Of a stretch of DNA of 64,000 nucleotides, positions 43,103-53,327 are shown one piece after another. Under the pieces are notes generated by a model. That model searched no databases. It worked only from the letters and a program-made list of their open reading frames with translations, and was not told where the DNA came from. The position numbers and the translations under genes are program-made. This stretch comes from an uncultured Flavobacteriaceae bacterium (GTDB lineage: Bacteria > Bacteroidota > Bacteroidia > Flavobacteriales > Flavobacteriaceae): positions 38,400 through 102,399 of the forward strand of contig CASIAE010000004.1 of NCBI GenBank assembly GCA_949372605.1, given 5' to 3'. How positions within the stretch are numbered: position 1 is the first letter of the stretch; each line of letters opens with the position of its first letter.

Positions 43103-43423
43103 AGTCTTAAAAATAAGTTTGAATTAAACGATAGAATAGAAGGTGTAATGTTTTTGGACAAACACCTAAGGAGGGTTTTTAGTTGTAATGTTGTAGAAAA
43201 GGAATATAATATTAGTTTGACTTCTAAAGAAAAACCATTACGTTGTACTGAGAAATTTATTTATAATGACTTGAAACATAAAATAGTCTTCCCTAACTCC
43301 AATGGTTTAATTAAAATTAATGGAAATGATTTTGAAATTTTAATTGTTGTAGTGATTGATGATTCATACAAGTCTGGATATATAAATAAGACACTAAAGA
43401 AGGACTTTATCAAAAAAAGTTAG
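43091..43423 (+). CDS. hypothetical protein whose 5' end lies in repeat copy 5
   Basis: 110 aa ORF, no recognised family. Confidence 0.3.
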   Translation: MKGFSLKNKFELNDRIEGVMFLDKHLRRVFSCNVVEKEYNISLTSKEKPLRCTEKFIYNDLKHKIVFPNSNGLIKINGNDFEILIVVVIDDSYKSGYINKTLKKDFIKKS

Positions 43424-43550
43424 GGAAAACAATAACTGTAAAACTTGATTGTATATGAGTAAAAAATATTCGGTTGGAAGTTTATATGTCGCATTAGTCG
43501 TTATTTGACTATTTTTATGTAATTGACTACTTTCATGTAAAAAATCATGA

Positions 43551-43838
43551 ATGGTTTTCAAAATCAGACTCAATTACGGGTTAGAGACCATCTTAAAACT
43601 AGTTCCTGTTGATTATCTATTAAAATCAAATAACCTTTCTCAAATTGGATTTATAGCACAAGACCTAAAACCGATAGTTCCAGAGGCAGTAAATGGAACA
43701 GAAGGAGACATAGAAAAGGGAGAAACCTTGGGAATAACTTACACCACATTAATCCCAATACTAACGAAGGCAATTCAGGAGTTAAAAAAAGAAAATGAAG
43801 ACCTCAAAAAACGAATTGATGCGTTAGAGAATAAATAA
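43551..43838 (+). pseudogene. C-terminal peptidase S74 (intramolecular chaperone) fragment of a tail-fibre-like protein
   Basis: IGFIAQDLKPIVPEAVNG...ITYTTLIPILTKAIQELKKENEDLKKRIDALENK; N-terminal fibre domain missing. Confidence 0.7.
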
Positions 43839-43896
43839 TCCAAATTGATATCATAAAACAGTAACGTCACTAATAAGCTTTACTGGCGTTTTCTTT

Positions 43897-43942
43897 TAGA
43901 CCACAGGCATATCCTCTTCAGTAAGTTCAGGTATTTCTAGTC
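43897..43942. repeat. intergenic repeat family 2, copy a
   Basis: ggcatatcctcttcagtaagttcaggtatttctagtc; complement reads LEIPELTEEDMPVV*. Confidence 0.7.
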
Positions 43943-44081
43943 TTCTTAAATAAGTCAGATGGAGAATATTCACTCGTAAAGAAAGCAGTGTAATATATCT
44001 TAGAACATTATTTACAGGGAGAGTAGCTGATAAGGCTAGTTTAAATTATTCCCTATATTTAAACATCTAATAATCAACATT

Positions 44082-44834
44082 ATGAAAAAAGCTTTATTAA
44101 CTAACCCTGCATTCAGATATGTTTTTGAGATATTTGTGATTGTATTCTCTGTAACGATATCTTTTTTCATACAAGACGTTTTAAACGATAGAGAAAAAAT
44201 AGAACATAAAAACAAGGGACTTAAAGGCGTATTGAGAGACCTCGAACAAGACAAAAAGAATTTTGTTTATACATCTAATGTAATTTCAACTAGAATTAAA
44301 TTGACAGAAGATATTTTGGAAGGGAATACATCAAATCAAAATCTTCTGTCAGTGATGTTGACTTGGGGGTTTACAGGTCAAAATTCAAATTTTAAATCTC
44401 TAATCTCAACAGGAGCTGTTGAATATATCGATAATGATTCTTTGACTTTGGAATTAACTAAATATTATGAGCAGTCTTATAAAGTGTTAAACGATACATC
44501 CGAACAATATGTAAAACACTATTTGGAACTTTCAGGATTTATGAGAACAAATTATCCTGTAAATTCAATGGACAAATTGCAAATTAAAAATGGTAAAATA
44601 GATTATGATGGATTTCAAAATGTAATTTCATTTAAATACAATGATAAAACTATCAATCAGCTTCAGGATGATTTTAGATTTAATAATTATCTATACCAAT
44701 TAAAAAAAACCAAATTATTTTATTTAATGTTTTATGAAAATGCCATAAATCAAATTGACAAATTATCAAAAATAATTATGACTGAATTAAACCTAAAAGA
44801 ACCAATCAAATCCATTAAGCATAAAAACCCATAG
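44082..44834 (+). CDS. DUF6090-like membrane-anchored protein
   Basis: NPAFRYVFEIFVIVFSVTISFFIQDVLNDREKIEHKNKGLKGVLRDLEQDKKNF. Confidence 0.65.
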   Translation: MKKALLTNPAFRYVFEIFVIVFSVTISFFIQDVLNDREKIEHKNKGLKGVLRDLEQDKKNFVYTSNVISTRIKLTEDILEGNTSNQNLLSVMLTWGFTGQNSNFKSLISTGAVEYIDNDSLTLELTKYYEQSYKVLNDTSEQYVKHYLELSGFMRTNYPVNSMDKLQIKNGKIDYDGFQNVISFKYNDKTINQLQDDFRFNNYLYQLKKTKLFYLMFYENAINQIDKLSKIIMTELNLKEPIKSIKHKNP

Positions 44835-44995
44835 GATTAAAAGCTTCAAGTAGCCTTAAAGAATCCTTTAACAAAAATGAAACAAGCTACAAATGATGTA
44901 AGTGAAGACTTGCTGTTTTTTATTTATTAAGCTCTTGCATTTGTTTTTTTTAATTGTTTTTTTATGTTTGAATATTATTAATAATTCAATTACAA

Positions 44996-45430
44996 ATGAT
45001 TCCTATAAAGTTACTTATGCATATAAATGCTCCCAAAGAAGAAGTTTTCAATGCTCTTACTGAGTCAGATAAACTTTCGAAATGGTATACTACTATTGTT
45101 AAAGGAGAATTTAAGTTAAATGAAATTATCACTTTTGAATTTATAAATTTTGCAGAATTTAAATTTAAGGTAATTGCATTAATTCATAATGAATCTGTTC
45201 ATCTTGAAATTATAGAGTCTGGGTTAGATAATGTTGGACATGTAATGAAATATGAATTAGATGAAAACAATGGGAAAACAAGGGTTCGCTATACCTATGA
45301 AGGCTTTGCCGAAATGGATGATTCTTATTCAAATATGAATTATAGTTCTGCTAAATATTTAGAAAGTTTGAGACAGTATTGTCAAACAGGAAATGGTGAG
45401 GCTTTTGGCTCTTCTTCTTATAGAGCTTAA
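44996..45430 (+). CDS. SRPBCC/AHSA1-domain protein
   Basis: LMHINAPKEEVFNALTESDKLSKWYTT...YEGFAEMDDSY. Confidence 0.8.
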   Translation: MIPIKLLMHINAPKEEVFNALTESDKLSKWYTTIVKGEFKLNEIITFEFINFAEFKFKVIALIHNESVHLEIIESGLDNVGHVMKYELDENNGKTRVRYTYEGFAEMDDSYSNMNYSSAKYLESLRQYCQTGNGEAFGSSSYRA

Positions 45431-45449
45431 TTTGAATTAAAATAATTGA

Positions 45450-45483
45450 CTAAATCATCGGCATATCATCTTCATTAAGTTCG
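45450..45483. repeat. intergenic repeat family 2, copy b
   Basis: ggcatatcatcttcattaagttcggg; complement reads PELNEDDMPMI*. Confidence 0.65.
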
Positions 45484-45558
45484 GGAAGAAAAAAACTGAG
45501 TAGAGATATTGTAGAGTTTACTTTATATTAGCATTCTATTAATCATAAATCAAATAAG

Positions 45559-45990
45559 ATGAACGAATTTGAAATATTAAGTGTTTCGCAAGCACAATTC
45601 CAACAGAACGCTTCCTATACTATAGCAGTTTTTATTTTATTAGCAATAAATTTTTATCTGGTTAGAAGAAGTCGTGAATTAAATTTTCCTACTTATGGTA
45701 AAGCAATGATATCTTTCTTCTCATTAATATCTGTTTATGGTGGAATTCAAGTTGCTACATTTTTAAGAGCATTTCAGCATAATACTGCGCTTAATTTAAA
45801 GCAACTTAAAGAATCAGGAACTCCAATATCTGAAGTAAGCGAGGCATCAATTGAGTTTTTTGGTAATCCTTCAGCTCCATTTAGCGCTGGAATACCTGAT
45901 ATTCCTCAAATTATTTTTTATGTAGTTATTCTATTAATTTTAATGGTAGGAATTTGGGGCAAAGCACCAGATGGCGCATACACTAAATAA
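45559..45990 (+). CDS. hypothetical membrane protein (143 aa)
   Basis: three predicted TM stretches; no recognised family. Confidence 0.55.
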   Translation: MNEFEILSVSQAQFQQNASYTIAVFILLAINFYLVRRSRELNFPTYGKAMISFFSLISVYGGIQVATFLRAFQHNTALNLKQLKESGTPISEVSEASIEFFGNPSAPFSAGIPDIPQIIFYVVILLILMVGIWGKAPDGAYTK

Positions 45991-46026
45991 TTTCATTTCA
46001 AAACTTTATCTTTATGATAGGTTTTT

Positions 46027-46142
46027 TTATGTCATCGGCATATCCTCTTCAGTAAGTTCAGGTATTTCTAGTCCTCTGGTGAAGCAAAAATTTTTGAATC
46101 AATTTTTCATTCTTAGTGAATAGTAATCGGAGGTTTTTTTTA
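46027..46142. repeat. intergenic repeat family 2, copy c (long form with terminator-like end)
   Basis: ggcatatcctcttcagtaagttcaggtatttctagtcctctggtgaag...taatcggaggtttttttt; about 100 bp shared with 53328..53437. Confidence 0.8.
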
Positions 46143-46175
46143 AATCACAGGCATATCATCTTCAATAAGTTCAGG
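46140..46175. repeat. intergenic repeat family 2, copy d
   Basis: ggcatatcatcttcaataagttcagg; complement reads PELIEDDMPVI*. Confidence 0.65.
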
Positions 46176-46183
46176 AGGAAAAG

Positions 46184-46330
46184 TGAAATAGGGGGTTTAG
46201 AGCTATACGACTGATAGAACCCTTGGGCACAGTAGTTCCAACCACTTCTTGGCTTTACATATATCTTAATATATTTAAAGTCCTCCGGTTTAGGCAATAA
46301 CATATTTATAGAAATAATACATAGACCATT
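46184..46330 (-). repeat. second half of extended repeat family 1
   Basis: tgaaatagggggtttagagctatacgactgatagaacccttgggcac...tggctttacatatatct matches 41755..41880. Confidence 0.75.
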
Positions 46331-46900
46331 TGATAATAGACTTAAACAACAATTATGAAATTCAATAACGAAATAGGGATTACGACATTGATAGCATGGT
46401 TTTAAAGGTCATATAACTATGGAAAGACCAAAAAAACAATTAAACAGTAAAACTTTTTTTAAGCAAACCAAAATATTCTATTTTTGACTCATTTTGGTCA
46501 ATTTTATCTATTTTTTGATCAATTTTAAGTGTTTATAGTCATCTTTTACTCTTTTTTTAAATTTTAATTATTCATATATCTAGAGACAAAAGGTTATACC
46601 TGTAGCGGTATTTTAGACCCCTAGACAAAAAGAGTATAAAAACAGGTGCTTAGACCCAATGATAGTGAAGGATTGAAGGGTGGTGAACTCATGCGATTTA
46701 AAAATTCCGTAAAAGCGTTTTTAGGAAACGTATTATCATATAAAGTATTCTATTTGTATTTAATTTTATTATTTTGATAAAATGTCAAAATCTCTCTTTC
46801 CATGCTTCCTTTTAAACCTGTTTTAACTTTAGTCTTCGTTTGCAAAGACAAAAGCTTATTTAAATTTCCGGCCAATTAATGGCTCCAAAAATTAAGATAC

Positions 46901-48457
46901 ATGAACATAAATATAGTAAACACTTTTACATCCGAATTACCTGCAGACTCTAATTTAGGAAACTCAAGAAGACAAGTTACCGAGGCAGTATTCTCTTATG
47001 CAAATCCGAAGAAACCGAAAGCCCCAAAAGTGATGCACGTTTCGCAAGAAATGGCTTTTGAATTAAATATTTCCGAAGAAGAAACAACGTCAGAATTCTT
47101 TAAAAATATCTTTACAGGAAATGAAGTATACCCTAAGACAAAACCATTTTCTATGTGTTATGGCGGACATCAATTTGGAAATTGGGCGGGACAATTAGGA
47201 GACGGAAGAGCCATTAACTTGTTTGAAGTTGAACATCAAAACAAAAATTGGAAAGTACAATTAAAGGGTGCTGGCGATACGCCATATTCAAGAACTGCAG
47301 ATGGTTTAGCTGTTTTGCGTTCCTCTATTAGAGAATATTTATGCAGTGAAGCAATGTATCATTTAGGTGTTCCAACAACTCGTGCTTTATCATTAAGTTT
47401 GTCTGGAGATGATGTTTTACGTGATATTCTATATGATGGGAATCCAGCATATGAAAAAGGCGCAATTGTTTCCAGAATTTCTCCGAGTTTTTTACGCTTT
47501 GGGAATTATGAAATTTTTACAGCTAGAAAAGATGTGGAAAATTTAAAAAGTTTGGTTGATTACACAATTAAACATCATTTTTCACATTTAGGAGAACCAT
47601 CGAAAAAAAACTACATCAACTTTTTTGCGGCCATTTCAGAACGCACATTAGAGATGATTATTCATTGGCAACGCGTAGGTTTTGTTCATGGAGTTATGAA
47701 TACCGATAACATGTCCATTTTAGGTTTAACGATCGATTTTGGACCTTATGGATGGTTAGAAGGTTTTGATTTTGGCTGGACTCCAAACACAACAGATCGC
47801 GTACATAAAAGATACCGATATGGAAATCAACCAAATATAGGTTTATGGAATTTGTATCAATTGGCAAATGCGATATATCCAATAATTCAAGAAGTTGAAC
47901 CTCTAGAAACCATTTTAGAAAAATATAAAAATGATTTTGAAGAGAAATCTTTACAGATGATGAAATCAAAATTAGGGTTGTTTACTTCAGATAAAAATGA
48001 TGTAGAATTGATTCAGAATTTAGAAGACAACTTACAATTAGTAGAAACAGATATGACTATTTTCTTTAGAAACTTGAGTCGTTTTACTAATAAAAAAGGA
48101 AGTTTACAATTGATTGAAAAAGCATTTTATGATTTTAATGCTGTTGCTAAAGAAGTGAAAAATAAATGGGCGTTTTGGTTTTTAAATTATGAGATTAGAC
48201 TTCAGCAAGAAGAAATTTCATCCGAAGAAAGAAAACAAAAAATGGATGCTGTAAATCCTAAATATGTATTAAGAAATTACATGTCTCAATTAGCGATTGA
48301 CGCAGCAGATGAGGGAGATTATTCTTTAATTGACGAATTATTTAACCTTTTAAAAAAACCATATACTGAGCAATCAGAAAATGAAAAATGGTTTGCAAAA
48401 AGACCAGAATGGGCAAGAGATAAAGTGGGTTGTTCTATGTTATCTTGTAGTTCATAA
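46901..48457 (+). CDS. selO: SelO/YdiU protein adenylyltransferase (pseudokinase)
   Basis: CYGGHQFGNWAGQLGDGRAINLFEV, LKGAGDTPYSRTADGLAVLRSSIREYL, VHGVMNTDNMSILGLTIDFGPYGWLEGFD. Confidence 0.96.
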   Translation: MNINIVNTFTSELPADSNLGNSRRQVTEAVFSYANPKKPKAPKVMHVSQEMAFELNISEEETTSEFFKNIFTGNEVYPKTKPFSMCYGGHQFGNWAGQLGDGRAINLFEVEHQNKNWKVQLKGAGDTPYSRTADGLAVLRSSIREYLCSEAMYHLGVPTTRALSLSLSGDDVLRDILYDGNPAYEKGAIVSRISPSFLRFGNYEIFTARKDVENLKSLVDYTIKHHFSHLGEPSKKNYINFFAAISERTLEMIIHWQRVGFVHGVMNTDNMSILGLTIDFGPYGWLEGFDFGWTPNTTDRVHKRYRYGNQPNIGLWNLYQLANAIYPIIQEVEPLETILEKYKNDFEEKSLQMMKSKLGLFTSDKNDVELIQNLEDNLQLVETDMTIFFRNLSRFTNKKGSLQLIEKAFYDFNAVAKEVKNKWAFWFLNYEIRLQQEEISSEERKQKMDAVNPKYVLRNYMSQLAIDAADEGDYSLIDELFNLLKKPYTEQSENEKWFAKRPEWARDKVGCSMLSCSS

Positions 48458-48583
48458 AACAATACGAAATTAGGATTAAGAAATAAGCACATAGTGCTTA
48501 GAACGATATTAAATATTCACTTATATAAATAATTAAATGTAGTTGTACGTCTTCATACCTAAGTGGACTAATTTTGTGTCAAT

Positions 48584-50806
48584 TTAAAGCCAGTAGGTAA
48601 CCTTTAGATTTATGCTTCTTACCCTTGGAACCCAAGGTGATCCGTCCCTTACCAAATAGTTGTTGTTATAGACCAAAAATAAGTTTGAAAGCCCGTTAAA
48701 CCGCCATTGCAGCCTAGAGTTGATGCCAAAATTTTCGGACTGTGAGTTAAACTGGATCAGGGTTGCCCAATAGAGTGTTTTGGTAAAAGAAAAATCGAAT
48801 TTTGGACCTACCAACCACAGTTTTGCAGTTTTGTTAAGGTGATCCAGTTGGATGGCGTCGTAATTTATTTTGATGCTGGTCAACAATGTGGGTTGGAATC
48901 GTATAAAGAAGCTATTTTCAAAAGAATATTTTGTTCCGTTATAGAATTTTCCATAGTTCTGGACCACTTCAAAGTAAAAGTTTTTGGCAGGATTAGAAGA
49001 ATAGTTGATTTCAAAAATTCTGCTGTGGTAGGTTTGTCCACCCAGCAAAGGGCTGTCTTTGTTTATCCCCGTTGGATCAAAATCATTGGGCAGGTATTCG
49101 TTGGCATTAAAGAGCCGCATTCCCAGTGTACTTTGATTGGTGTAGACCGTTAATAATCGAATTAGAAAATTGTTTTCAAGAAAATCTTCCCCAGACGAAT
49201 TTAACTTAAACCACAACCAGTGGTTATAGGAAAACCTGTAATAATTTACTTTACCTTTTTTGGGATAAATTTTATACGCATAGTAGGGAGCAAATTTAGA
49301 AACCCCAATCCTGCGAAGAATTCCCAAGTCAGTTCTAAAGTCGTCTCCCAAATAGGAATATTCAAAATTAACTTCACTTTGTAGTGTTTCTCGGGTCAAC
49401 CGAACCCCACCACTAAAACCGTTTTCGTTTTTTAAAGGGCTAAAGGAGTTGTAGGTAAAAAACCTACCGTTCCATTTGTTATCCACAGAATTGAGGTCAT
49501 ATTCCAGCCCCACCATTCGATTGTAGGTGTCATTGGCATCCACAAAGTCATAATCTTTGGCGTTTTCTCGATTGATGAATAAAAATTTTAGTGCAGATCG
49601 GTTAAACACTTTTTGATTTAGGGACAGTACTGTATTGAGGTTGGAGGGAATTTCATTGGCGATGTCATCGTTGGTGAGCATGCTCAGGAAGCCAAGCTTT
49701 AATCCATTGGAAACTTTACCATTCAATCGCAATCCACCAATGATATCATTTTCGATCAAATTACCGTCTATGTCCCTGGCCAAACCTATCCGACGAGTAA
49801 AAAAAGGAGTGATGGTTCGTATGGCTCCAAAATTCGAAAAAAGATCACTGTTTTGTATGAAAAACTGTCTTTTTTCAGGGAGTTTAATTTCAAATCTCCT
49901 GAGATTTACAAACTCTTCATCCACCTCTACCTGAGAAAAATCGGGATTATAAGTCAAATCCAAATTAAGTCCATTTCCTATAGGTATTTTTACGTCCCCC
50001 CCCACAGCGATATTTTCTGTTTTATTGTTTTCTTCAACATTATTTTGGGTAATGGCGTTTAAGAAAGGGATTAAAGAGATGTTGGCATTGGATTTCCCCA
50101 GCGGCTTTTCAAAGTTAATCTTACCCATAAAGGCCAGATTGTAGTCTTTAAACTGCTGGGGGATTTTGACCCAGCTGGTCCTTTGGTATTCGGAGGTGTC
50201 GAACCTGAAAAAATTAAACCGCCAAGAGTCTACTCCTTTGGGAAAATTTAGGGTGGCGAGTGGAATTTTCATCTCAATAATGTAATAACCAGGATAGGTT
50301 TGTCCCTCTACATCAAATTTGGCATCCCAGGTTCTGTTGATGTCATTTTGGGGGGTACTCACCCCACCATTGGAAACCAGTATATCACTCTTAACCCCCC
50401 TCATGTTGGAACCAAACATATAGGCGATGTTTCCATCGCTAAATGTATCAAACAAAAAATTTATTTTATCTGCTGCTACCCCACTAAAATCCCATTTTAG
50501 TGATGGAATGATGTAGTCGTCTGAAACCGAAAAAGCCTTACACAACAGATAGAGGTTCTTATCATCGAAGAGCAATTTTAGTTGGGTTGGATTGTTAAAG
50601 TCTGTGGTTACATCTGGAAAGTGTCTCCATCCCGCGTAGGTGGAGTCTGCCATTTTCCATGCATCTTCCATATCGTTGCCATCCACAGTGATTTCGGAAG
50701 TTGTGAATTTAACTTCCATTTCTGGGAAGGCATCTTGTGCCACCCCTGTAACAACAAAGAATAATAAAAGAAGTTGGGGCCCTAAAAAATAAAGATTGTT
50801 TTTCAA
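48584..50806 (-). CDS. DUF5916/CBM9-like outer-membrane-associated protein
   Basis: ITVDGNDMEDAWKMADSTYAGWRHFPDVT...FEIKLPEKRQFFIQNSDLFSNFG; C-terminal beta-barrel-like repeats. Confidence 0.85.
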   Translation of the reverse strand: MKNNLYFLGPQLLLLFFVVTGVAQDAFPEMEVKFTTSEITVDGNDMEDAWKMADSTYAGWRHFPDVTTDFNNPTQLKLLFDDKNLYLLCKAFSVSDDYIIPSLKWDFSGVAADKINFLFDTFSDGNIAYMFGSNMRGVKSDILVSNGGVSTPQNDINRTWDAKFDVEGQTYPGYYIIEMKIPLATLNFPKGVDSWRFNFFRFDTSEYQRTSWVKIPQQFKDYNLAFMGKINFEKPLGKSNANISLIPFLNAITQNNVEENNKTENIAVGGDVKIPIGNGLNLDLTYNPDFSQVEVDEEFVNLRRFEIKLPEKRQFFIQNSDLFSNFGAIRTITPFFTRRIGLARDIDGNLIENDIIGGLRLNGKVSNGLKLGFLSMLTNDDIANEIPSNLNTVLSLNQKVFNRSALKFLFINRENAKDYDFVDANDTYNRMVGLEYDLNSVDNKWNGRFFTYNSFSPLKNENGFSGGVRLTRETLQSEVNFEYSYLGDDFRTDLGILRRIGVSKFAPYYAYKIYPKKGKVNYYRFSYNHWLWFKLNSSGEDFLENNFLIRLLTVYTNQSTLGMRLFNANEYLPNDFDPTGINKDSPLLGGQTYHSRIFEINYSSNPAKNFYFEVVQNYGKFYNGTKYSFENSFFIRFQPTLLTSIKINYDAIQLDHLNKTAKLWLVGPKFDFSFTKTLYWATLIQFNSQSENFGINSRLQWRFNGLSNLFLVYNNNYLVRDGSPWVPRVRSINLKVTYWL

Positions 50807-51302
50807 AATTTCTTTTCTAATTTCCTGTTTTTGGATTTCAGTAAAAATAATTACACATAAAATTAAACAATTGAAATTGAAAAGCCATTAGAAAGTATTA
50901 AACAGGTGAAGGGTTGTAGCTTTGAAATGCCAAACGCCCCATTTTTTCAACGTTAGGCTTCATTAAATATCAGATAGAATGATTAATGTACATATATAAA
51001 TCAGAATTTAAATAAATTCGAAAATAACATTATATTATGAAGTGTGTAAGTTTTAATAACAGAGGGAAAATAATGAAGAAGTTTATTTCATATACTTTAC
51101 TTTTATATGTCATTTTAGTAAAGTTATCTGTAAATTTTATAACTACAATAAACCCATCTCCATACTCTTGTGTTGTTCTGTTAAATGGTGAAAAGTATAG
51201 AATTAAACCCTATTTTTAATTTCTCATGGTAATAAAATTGATCTAAGTTTTTAAAAAAATTAAATTATAATTTACAAAATCAATAAAACTGTAAACCCAT
51301 TT

Positions 51303-52385
51303 ATGCTAATTAATTTATTCAAATATTGTTCTTTATTATTTCTAGCCTTTAATTCTTGTTCTAAGTCGCAAAGAGACAATAAGGAAGTGAATTTGCCGAA
51401 ATTACCAAAAAACTATGTGGCGAATTATACAAATCAAGAAATCACTGTTGATGGAAAAGATGATGAGAAAGTATGGAAAGACAATGTTTGGACCGGACCC
51501 TTTATTGATATTGAGGGATTGAAAATCCCAAGGTTTGAGACCCGAATGAAAATGCTATGGGATAATACGAATCTTTATTTTTTTGCTAAAATGAGAGACC
51601 CGCACATTTGGGGAGATCTTATACAACGAGATACCGTTATTTTTTATAATAATGATTTTGAGATTTTTATTGATCCTAATGGAGACACCCACAATTATAT
51701 GGAGATTGAAGTCAATGCCTTGAATACTGTTTGGGATTTATTTTTAACCAAGCCCTATCGTAACCACCCTGTAGTTTTAAATCAATGGAACATCAAAGGT
51801 TTTCAATCAAATGTTCATGTATCTGGAACAATAAACGATGCCTCGGATATTGATCATTTTTGGGCTCTAGAAATTGCGATTCCTTGGGAATCATTGCTCG
51901 AAGCCGCGAATGGGAAGCAACCTCCAGAAGGTGAAACTTGGCGTTTAAATTTCTCTAGAGTTGAATGGGATTACGAATTAAAAAACAATAAATATTATCG
52001 CAAAAAAGATCCCCAAGGTAAAATTTTACCAGAATACAATTGGGTATGGAGTCCACAAGAAGTAATCAACATGCATGAACCCGAGAGGTGGGGATTTGTT
52101 TATTTTAATAAAAAATCTGAGACTAAAAATATCCCTCAGTTTAACTATCCCGAAGATGCTCAGCTTGTTTTATGGATGTATGAGTATTATAGAAAAGTTT
52201 TGCGTTCGTATGGAAATAAAACAAATCTTAATGTGAAGTTTCCTATTAAAATATCCTATGAAGGAAATGATTTAATTATGGAACAAATCAAAAATCCAAA
52301 AGGCTTTCTTTTAAAAGCTAAAAGCCCCAAAACTGAGATCACTTATTTAATTAATCAAGAGGGAAAACTAATTGTTGGAGAATAA
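51303..52385 (+). CDS. CBM9-like lipoprotein
   Basis: ITVDGKDDEKVWKDNVWTGPFIDIEG...NDFEIFIDPNGDTHNYMEIEVNALNTVWDL. Confidence 0.88.
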   Translation: MLINLFKYCSLLFLAFNSCSKSQRDNKEVNLPKLPKNYVANYTNQEITVDGKDDEKVWKDNVWTGPFIDIEGLKIPRFETRMKMLWDNTNLYFFAKMRDPHIWGDLIQRDTVIFYNNDFEIFIDPNGDTHNYMEIEVNALNTVWDLFLTKPYRNHPVVLNQWNIKGFQSNVHVSGTINDASDIDHFWALEIAIPWESLLEAANGKQPPEGETWRLNFSRVEWDYELKNNKYYRKKDPQGKILPEYNWVWSPQEVINMHEPERWGFVYFNKKSETKNIPQFNYPEDAQLVLWMYEYYRKVLRSYGNKTNLNVKFPIKISYEGNDLIMEQIKNPKGFLLKAKSPKTEITYLINQEGKLIVGE

Positions 52386-52473
52386 AAAAGAGAGTCCTTA
52401 ATAAATAATTTTATCACTGGGAATGGCATCTACTTTATAATTTCCAAACTCGAAAACGCCTTTTAGGTTTGCA

Positions 52474-52552
52474 AGCACATACCAAAAGGAAAGTAGATTT
52501 AATTTGAAGGGGTGGGGTGTTAAATTGAAAGTTTTAGGTTGGATTTTTTGGC
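52474..52552 (-). repeat. intergenic repeat family 1, copy 6
   Basis: acataccaaaaggaaagtagatttaatttgaaggggtggggtgttaaattgaaagttttaggttggattttttgg. Confidence 0.8.
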
Positions 52553-52766
52553 ATTTTACCTCAAATACCTAATAGTTATTGCAAGATTTGTTGCCAATAT
52601 GTTGCCAGAAGGGTAAATAAGAAACAACTGCTGTTTCTGGAAGCGTTGATGAATTAAATAATACTGACGATGGTTTAAGTGCAAATATATCGTCTATACA
52701 ATCGAATATAAGCAATCTACAGGTAAGTATTTCGAGTATTAACTCAAGTGTTTCTGTTTTAATAAT

Positions 52767-53327
52767 ATGATTACTGGTCTTTCTCTGCATTCAAATGGAG
52801 TGACTATAGTTGCTGATTCAAATGCTGTTCCTAGACAAACATATATTTTCAATGGAGCTACATTCTTAGTAGTTGATAACTCAACTATCGCTGCTAATAG
52901 ATTCGAAAGTATTGTAACAACTAGGGTTACTAATATGGCTTATCTATTTAGAGGTGTGACTTCATTCAATGGTGACATTAGCCATTGGGATACTTCGGCA
53001 GTAACTGATATGGATCAAATGTTTTTTATAGCTAATGCATTTAATCAGGACATAGGGAATTGGGATACTTCAGCAGTAACTAATATGAATCAAATGTTTG
53101 ACAGTGCTTCAGTATTCAATCAAAATATAGGCTCTTGGAATACTGCAGCAGTTACTAATATGGCTTATATGTTTCATAATGCAACATCATTCACTGGAAA
53201 TCTATCAGGTTGGTGTGTTCAAAATAACTTTAATTCTGAACCAGTTTTTTTTAAAGATAATGCCGATAATACTTGGGCAAATGATGCCTCAAAACAGCCT
53301 GACTGGGATGGTGCTTCTTGTCCGTAA
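52767..53327 (+). CDS. BspA-like (DUF285) repeat protein, N-terminally truncated
   Basis: [44 protein letters not shown] repeats; C-terminal GWCV...DWDGASCP; no signal peptide. Confidence 0.8.
   Translation: MITGLSLHSNGVTIVADSNAVPRQTYIFNGATFLVVDNSTIAANRFESIVTTRVTNMAYLFRGVTSFNGDISHWDTSAVTDMDQMFFIANAFNQDIGNWDTSAVTNMNQMFDSASVFNQNIGSWNTAAVTNMAYMFHNATSFTGNLSGWCVQNNFNSEPVFFKDNADNTWANDASKQPDWDGASCP

Noticed and set aside
43897-46175. Integron-type attC cassette array, considered because short genes are each followed by a family 2 repeat
   Set aside because: No RYYYAAC/GTTRRRY core sites and no IntI-like integrase; kept only as a generic recombination-boundary hypothesis.
49635-49934. 99-aa plus-strand ORF
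   Set aside because: Antisense to the DUF5916-like gene.
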